From Shinella daejeonensis (lineage in GTDB: Bacteria; Pseudomonadota; Alphaproteobacteria; Rhizobiales; Rhizobiaceae), in contig NZ_JAHWXY010000005.1 of assembly GCF_024281235.1 (NCBI RefSeq), positions 1-64,000 of the forward strand: DNA of 64,000 nucleotides. The letters run 5' to 3'. Positions 59,427-64,000 of this stretch are shown here, one piece after another. The notes below the pieces were generated by a model. That model saw only the letters and a list, made by a program, of their open reading frames with translations. It made no database searches and had not been told where the DNA came from. The position numbers were made by a program, and so were the translations under genes. Each line of letters opens with the position of its first letter. The stretch's first letter is position 1.

Positions 59427-60119
59427 CTATGCGGCTGCGGCCGAAACGGTGGCTTCGATATGATCGACGAGCCCATCCGCCAGCCCGAGACGCCCGGCAA
59501 GAAGGTCGAGATAACCGCGCTCGGCACGGCTTTTCGGCTCGATAGCCAGCCGCGACGCGGTATAGACCTCGACACGCCGTTCATCGCTGGTGGCCGCCGC
59601 GACGATCGCATCGAGATCGACCGGATCGGCAAGCTCCCGTTCGAGGAAGGCTGTCGCATCCGCACCGAGGCCGGAAACCTTCAGCTTGTCCACGATGCGG
59701 GCGCGCTCGGCGACGTCGATATGCCCGTCGGCGCGCGCGGCCGCAATCATCGCCCGCACCAGAACCAGGGCGAAATCACCATCCACCGCTTCCGGATGGA
59801 AGCCGGAATCAGTCGGCGGCGGCAACAGGTCCGGCGTGCCTGACGTCGCCGTCTCGGCCGGGCTCTGGCCATCCCGATAGTTCTTGTACGCCTGATAGCC
59901 GAGGCCGGCGATAGCGGCGAGGCCGCCGATCTTCAGCGCCGAACCGGCAAGCTTGCGACCGCCCTCGGTGCCGAACACCGCACCGGCGACGGCGATCGTC
60001 GCGAGAGGGTTGTCTTTGGCGAGTTGGGTGACCTGGCCCGCACGGTCCCGCACCGTTCCGCCCGCACCCGGTATACTGGAACCGAGGAACTGGTCGAGCA
60101 ACTTCTTCGCGTCAAACAT
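59427..60119 (-). CDS. TerB-like DUF533 family protein
   Basis: The protein has 230 residues from ATG 60119 (MFDAKKLLDQFLG). A Gly-rich hydrophobic stretch (about 42-75) is followed by a TerB-like helical domain (MIAAARADGHIDVAERARIVDKL). DUF533 proteins are inner-membrane associated and of unknown role. Single-gene unit. Confidence 0.85.
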   Translation of the reverse strand: MFDAKKLLDQFLGSSIPGAGGTVRDRAGQVTQLAKDNPLATIAVAGAVFGTEGGRKLAGSALKIGGLAAIAGLGYQAYKNYRDGQSPAETATSGTPDLLPPPTDSGFHPEAVDGDFALVLVRAMIAAARADGHIDVAERARIVDKLKVSGLGADATAFLERELADPVDLDAIVAAATSDERRVEVYTASRLAIEPKSRAERGYLDLLAGRLGLADGLVDHIEATVSAAAA

Positions 60120-60236
60120 CGGGCGTCTCCGTTTCTTGGGCTGGCTGGAGAGCAAGATAGGGAGGCAAAACCACAATTACAAACGCGTGAAGGGACCGCG
60201 CGATGACGGCCCCTTCACAAAAAGATGATGCGTTTG

Positions 60237-60875
60237 TCAGCCGCGCAGCGCCGCAGCCTCCGCGGCGAGCCGGGTAACGGCCGCCCAGTCTCCCTTCGCC
60301 ACGAGGTCTTTCGGCGCGACCCAGGAGCCGCCGACACAGACGACGTTGGGCAGGGAAAGGTAATCCCGCGCATTCGACAGCGAAATGCCGCCGGTCGGGC
60401 AGAACAATGTGCCGGCGAGCGGCGAGGACAGCGATTTCAGATAGGCCGCGCCGCCCGCCTGTTCGGCCGGGAAGAACTTCATCACCTCGTAGCCTTCCTC
60501 GCGCAGTCCCATCACCTCGCTTGCCGTTGCCGCGCCGGGCAACAGCGGAACCTCGGAATCGGCCGCCGCATCGATCAGTTCCTGCGTCGTGCCCGGGCTG
60601 ACCACAAACTGCGATCCGGCCTCAATTGCCGCCTCGAACTGCGCGGCGTTGAGGACCGTTCCCGCGCCGGCGACGGCGCCTTCGACCTCGTTCGCCACGG
60701 CGCGGATCGCTTCCAGCGCAGCCGGGGTACGCAGCGTGATCTCGATGGCCTTGAGGCCGCCGGCCACCAGCGCGCGCGCGAGCGGAACCGCCGAAGCGGC
60801 GTCTTCAACGACCAGCACCGGAACGACCGGCTGCAATTTGAGGACAGAAAGGAGCCGTGCGTTTTTCTCGCTCAT
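60237..60875 (-). CDS. eda: 2-dehydro-3-deoxy-phosphogluconate (KDPG) aldolase
   Basis: The protein has 212 residues from ATG 60875. Catalytic Glu45 (AIEITLRT) and Schiff-base Lys133 (VMKFFPAEQAGG) are present, as is the phosphate-binding TGGI segment. It splits KDPG to pyruvate and glyceraldehyde 3-phosphate in the Entner-Doudoroff route. Edd and Zwf are not in the window. Confidence 0.93.
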   Translation of the reverse strand: MSEKNARLLSVLKLQPVVPVLVVEDAASAVPLARALVAGGLKAIEITLRTPAALEAIRAVANEVEGAVAGAGTVLNAAQFEAAIEAGSQFVVSPGTTQELIDAAADSEVPLLPGAATASEVMGLREEGYEVMKFFPAEQAGGAAYLKSLSSPLAGTLFCPTGGISLSNARDYLSLPNVVCVGGSWVAPKDLVAKGDWAAVTRLAAEAAALRG

Positions 60876-61026
60876 GATACCAGCCTTAAACCGATTGAAT
60901 TTCCCCATGGAATACAGCTTCCACGATGATGTGTCGAGCCAAAAGCATCCGTCCGCATCTTGCCGGGCCGGGTTTATCGTGCAAGTCTTTCCTGTCCGAG
61001 CCTTTCCCGAAAGAGAAAACGGCCCC

Positions 61027-61512
61027 ATGGCGAAAGAGATCGAACGGAAGTTTCTCCTATCCGGGCCGCGTTGGCGGGCCTTGTCCGATCAGGGCATCAC
61101 CATCCGGCAGGCCTATGTCATCGCCCAGGACGATCGATCCTTGCGCGTGCGTCTTTATGGCGACGGCCGCGCCCATCTCACGCTCAAGGTCGGCAATGCC
61201 GCCCTTGTTCGCGACGAATACGAATTCGAGATCGACCGCGGCGAGGCGGAGGATATGGTCCGTCACGCCGTTGGAACGGTGATCGAAAAAGTTCGCTACA
61301 GGATTTCCCATGAAGGGCATCTTTGGGAAGTCGACGTCTACGATGGCGTCCATCGCGGCCTAGTGATCGCGGAAGTGGAACTGGCCTCGATCCATGACAA
61401 GCCGGTCCTGCCGGACTGGGTGGGCCGGGAAGTGACCGGAGACAACCGGTATTCCAATCAGGCACTGGCGCTCGGCTTCAGCGACGGAGCGCGCCTGTTT
61501 CGCCTCACCTGA
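61027..61512 (+). CDS. CYTH domain protein
   Basis: The protein has 161 residues beginning MAKEIERKFLL, the EIERKFL hallmark of CYTH (class IV cyclase/thiamine triphosphatase) proteins, with further charged strands lining the tunnel (RVRLYGDGRAHLTLK, VIEKVRYRI). It binds triphosphates with divalent metal; likely a tripolyphosphatase or nucleotide hydrolase. Confidence 0.9.
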   Translation: MAKEIERKFLLSGPRWRALSDQGITIRQAYVIAQDDRSLRVRLYGDGRAHLTLKVGNAALVRDEYEFEIDRGEAEDMVRHAVGTVIEKVRYRISHEGHLWEVDVYDGVHRGLVIAEVELASIHDKPVLPDWVGREVTGDNRYSNQALALGFSDGARLFRLT

Positions 61513-61563
61513 AGCGTCCCGGACAAGCCGATTGCCTCGCGCGCCCCGAAATTGTATGTGGCG

Positions 61564-62508
61564 ATGATGACGAACGACATCTCTTCCGACCCGGCCAACG
61601 ACGGGACCTTTCTGGTCGCCGCGCTCTACCATTTCGTCGCGATGCCGCATTTCGCCGCGCTGCGCGCACCGTTGCAGGCGCTTTGCGAGGAAAACGGCGT
61701 GCGCGGCACGCTGCTTCTCGCCCGGGAAGGCATCAACGGCACGATCGCCGGCCCGCAGACGGGCGTCCGCGCCGTTCTCGCCTTCCTGCGCGCGCAACCG
61801 GAATTCGCGGATCTCGAGCACAAGGAAAGCCGGGCGAACGAAATGCCCTTCCTGCGCATGAAGGTGCGTCTCAAGAAGGAAATCGTCACGATGGGCGTCG
61901 AGGATATCGATCCCACCCGTTCTGTCGGCACCTATGTCGCGCCGGACGACTGGAACGCCCTCATTTCCGATCCCGATACGATCGTCATCGACACGCGCAA
62001 CGACTACGAAACGGCCATCGGCATGTTCCGGGGCGCTCTCGATCCGAAGACGAAAACGTTTCGCGAGTTCCCCGACTGGGTCCGCCAGAACGCGGGCCTC
62101 CACAACAAGCCGAAGATCGCCATGTATTGCACCGGCGGCATTCGTTGCGAGAAGGCGACCGCCTTCATGAAGGAACAGGGGTTCGAAGAGGTCTATCACC
62201 TGAAGGGCGGCATCCTCAAATATCTTGAGGATATTCCGGCGGAAAACAGCCTGTGGGAAGGCGCCTGCTTCGTCTTCGACGAGCGTGTCTCGGTCGTGCA
62301 CGGTCTTGCGGAAGGCGAGCACAGGCTTTGCCGCGCCTGCCGCCATCCCCTGAGCGCCGAGGAGGTGACGTCACCGCTTTTCGAAGCCGGCGTCTCCTGC
62401 CCCCACTGTCACGGGGAGCGCGGCGAGGAGGACCGGCAGCGTTTTCGCGACCGGCAAAAGCAGATGGATCTGGCGCGCCGGCGCGGCGAACGCCACCTCG
62501 GCAAATAG
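61564..62508 (+). CDS. trhO: tRNA uridine(34) hydroxylase TrhO (rhodanese family)
   Basis: The protein has 314 residues from ATG 61564 or 61567. The N-terminal acylphosphatase-like domain is followed by the rhodanese domain with CTGGIRCEK (Cys189, Cys195), the TrhO/YceA signature, and a C-terminal Cys-rich tail ([12 protein letters not shown]). It hydroxylates U34 of tRNAs using O2-independent or O2-dependent oxidation by family. Confidence 0.9.
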   Translation: MMTNDISSDPANDGTFLVAALYHFVAMPHFAALRAPLQALCEENGVRGTLLLAREGINGTIAGPQTGVRAVLAFLRAQPEFADLEHKESRANEMPFLRMKVRLKKEIVTMGVEDIDPTRSVGTYVAPDDWNALISDPDTIVIDTRNDYETAIGMFRGALDPKTKTFREFPDWVRQNAGLHNKPKIAMYCTGGIRCEKATAFMKEQGFEEVYHLKGGILKYLEDIPAENSLWEGACFVFDERVSVVHGLAEGEHRLCRACRHPLSAEEVTSPLFEAGVSCPHCHGERGEEDRQRFRDRQKQMDLARRRGERHLGK

Positions 62509-62525
62509 CCGCGGCAACGAGACCT

Positions 62526-63524
62526 TCAGAGCGCCTGGACGGTCTTGATCCGACCGGCGCCGACCGTTGGCGCGAATTCGTCCCAGACGCCCTGCGCGCC
62601 GGCCTGCCATTCCTCGTAAGCCTCCGGCTTCAGAAGTTCACCGCCGTTTTCAAGCGCCAGAGCGACCGACGCCGCCTCGTCCTCGACGATCAGCTGATTG
62701 AAATAGGTTGCCCCTTCCGCGGAAGCCTGCCGGAAAACCGCCTTTTCCTCCTCATCGAGCCCATTCCAGAAACCGGCAGCATAATAGACGACGCCGGAGG
62801 CCCAGATGTGGTTCGTCTCCGTCATGAAGGGCACGACCTCGTAGAGCCTGAAGCCGGCGTAGGCCGATTTCGTCAGGTCCATCGCGTCCGCGACGCCGGT
62901 CGACAACGCATTGTAGGTCTCGGTGATGGGGATGCCGACGGGCGTGCTGCCGAAGGCCCCCCACAGGCGGGTGTGAAGGGGGCTCTGGATAACGCGGATC
63001 TTCTTGCCCTGAAGCTGTTCGGGGCGGGAAACCGGCTCCTTGGTGAGAAGATGGCGTGCGCCGTAATTGATGAAACCGCCGGTGACGAACTGCTCGGCGG
63101 CAAGCTTCGCGGTCAGTTCCTCGCCGATGGTTCCCTCGACCGTCTTGCGGACGTGGCCGGCGTCGCGAAACAGGAAAGGCAGATCGAGGATCTGCAATTC
63201 CGGCACCCAGCCGGAAAGCGAGGACACCGTCGCCAGGCTTGCCTGGATCGATCCGAGGCGAACCCCTTCCGCGACTTCCTTTTCTCCGCCGAGCGCTCCG
63301 TTGCGAACGATATTGAAGCGGAAGCGTCCGGGTAGTCTTTCCTCGACAAGAGCGCCGATCTTCAGCCAGATCCTGGTTTCCGGCTTGTCATCGCCCAGAA
63401 GCGACGCGACGGTGAGCGTTCGCACGCGCGCATGCGCCGGACGGAGAAACGCCGGTGCCGACAGCACGGCGGCGGCCGAGCCCATTGCCTTCAGGACCGA
63501 GCGGCGATTTCCATTCATTCTCAT
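62526..63524 (-). CDS. TRAP transporter solute-binding protein (DctP)
   Basis: The protein has 332 residues from ATG 63524 (GGAGGAGGGATTTG upstream). A Tat-like signal (NRRSVLKAMGSAAAVLSAPAFLRPAHA) precedes the DctP fold, with the conserved GKKIRVIQSPLHTRLWGAFGSTPVGIP segment. The transporter membrane subunits DctQ/DctM are not next to it, so it is an orphan receptor in this window. Confidence 0.88.
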   Translation of the reverse strand: MRMNGNRRSVLKAMGSAAAVLSAPAFLRPAHARVRTLTVASLLGDDKPETRIWLKIGALVEERLPGRFRFNIVRNGALGGEKEVAEGVRLGSIQASLATVSSLSGWVPELQILDLPFLFRDAGHVRKTVEGTIGEELTAKLAAEQFVTGGFINYGARHLLTKEPVSRPEQLQGKKIRVIQSPLHTRLWGAFGSTPVGIPITETYNALSTGVADAMDLTKSAYAGFRLYEVVPFMTETNHIWASGVVYYAAGFWNGLDEEEKAVFRQASAEGATYFNQLIVEDEAASVALALENGGELLKPEAYEEWQAGAQGVWDEFAPTVGAGRIKTVQAL

Positions 63525-63627
63525 CAAATCCCTCCTCCACAGCGGTTGCTGGCTACAGCATAAGGAGGGGGATTGCCAGAGCGGGACGGATATTGCCGCC
63601 GCGAGGCTCTTGCTTGCGTGACACTTT

Positions 63628-64000
63628 TCAGCCCGTGGGGCGATAGGGTCGCTCGGCGGCCACCGGCTTTGCAGAGCTGCCATTCAGGGCGGCAAGGAAG
63701 CTCTCGAGCCAGGCCCTGGCGTCCTGCCGGACGACATGTTCGAAAAGCGTGGCGTGGCGGCGGCGGCGCTCCTCCAGCGGCATGGTGAGCGCGATATGAA
63801 GCTGCCGCGCCATGTCGTCCGTATCGTAAGGGTTGACGATCAGCGCATCCTGCATCTCCTCCGCCGCGCCGGCAAATTTCGACAGCACCAGCACGCCCGG
63901 ATCTTCGGGATCCTGAGCCGCGACATATTCCTTGGCCACGAGATTCATGCCGTCCCGCAGCGGCGTGATGAAGCCGACATGGCTGCCGCGGAAAAGCGGC
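63628..64000 (-). CDS. otsA: Trehalose-6-phosphate synthase, C-terminal part
   Basis: The frame enters from the right edge and ends at 63628. The visible 123 residues begin LFRGSHVGFITPLRDGMNLV and continue KEYVAAQDPEDPGVLVLSKFAGAAEE, the UDP-glucose binding end of OtsA. It makes trehalose 6-phosphate. The start lies outside the window. Confidence 0.93.
   Translation of the reverse strand, partial: PLFRGSHVGFITPLRDGMNLVAKEYVAAQDPEDPGVLVLSKFAGAAEEMQDALIVNPYDTDDMARQLHIALTMPLEERRRRHATLFEHVVRQDARAWLESFLAALNGSSAKPVAAERPYRPTG

Noticed and set aside
1-64000. CRISPR arrays or cas genes
   Set aside because: No series of spaced identical repeats and no Cas-like protein was seen.

Overview
The window is high-GC alphaproteobacterial DNA, most likely from a denitrifying member of the Rhizobiaceae. 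Support comes from the napEFDABC/nirK-nirV/norEFCBQD gene sets, an aa3 oxidase subunit IV gene beside pntAA-pntAB-pntB, a RIME-like ~109 bp intergenic repeat typical of Rhizobiaceae, and an odc gene with a speF-type leader. Genus and replicon cannot be fixed from the sequence.

Layout. (1) 1-6386: right end of an integrative conjugative element. It holds the 3' end of trbL, then trbF, trbG, trbI, a DUF2274 gene, a small unknown gene, a TumE/TumA-like toxin-antitoxin pair and a large serine recombinase whose 3' end runs into the 3' end of a tRNA-Arg(CCG) gene, the probable attachment site. (2) 6387-16086: scar with a transposase remnant, a TetR/oxidoreductase/flavin monooxygenase operon, three small or medium secreted proteins of unknown role, a three-gene AMP-ligase/acyl carrier protein/acyltransferase cassette, and a DUF488 gene. 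(3) 16147-37306: anaerobic respiration cluster. It contains periplasmic nitrate reductase (nap), copper nitrite reductase (nirK, nirV), nnrS, oxygen-independent coproporphyrinogen oxidase (hemN), nitric oxide reductase (norEFCBQD), a hemerythrin-like protein, and the O2-independent ubiquinone factors ubiT, ubiU, ubiV with ubiD and ubiX. Seven 14-bp TTG-N8-CAA boxes precede the transcription units here, several with a -10 hexamer at the spacing of an FNR/NnrR class II promoter. No nos genes and no FNR/NnrR regulator lie in the window. (4) 37287-41571: proton-translocating transhydrogenase, an aa3 oxidase small subunit and a FeeM-like N-acyl amino acid synthase. (5) 41720-64000: ordinary chromosomal genes, namely a GGDEF/EAL protein, a glutamine-amidotransferase-like hydrolase, a hydroxyacid dehydrogenase with LacI regulator, a MarR regulator with creatininase-like hydrolase, a CobW GTPase with a WD40 protein, a Gly/Asn-rich secreted protein divergent from a beta-barrel protein, ornithine decarboxylase, a LysR regulator, DUF1007 with a NicO-type metal exporter, KDPG aldolase, a CYTH protein, a tRNA-hydroxylating rhodanese, a TRAP solute-binding protein and the 3' end of otsA.

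How it fits together: nitrate is reduced by Nap, nitrite by NirK and NO by Nor. NapC and NorCB draw electrons from quinol or cytochrome c; UbiTUV-UbiD-UbiX can keep ubiquinone synthesis going and HemN haem synthesis going without O2. The shared promoter boxes suggest that all of this is switched on together by low O2 and NO.
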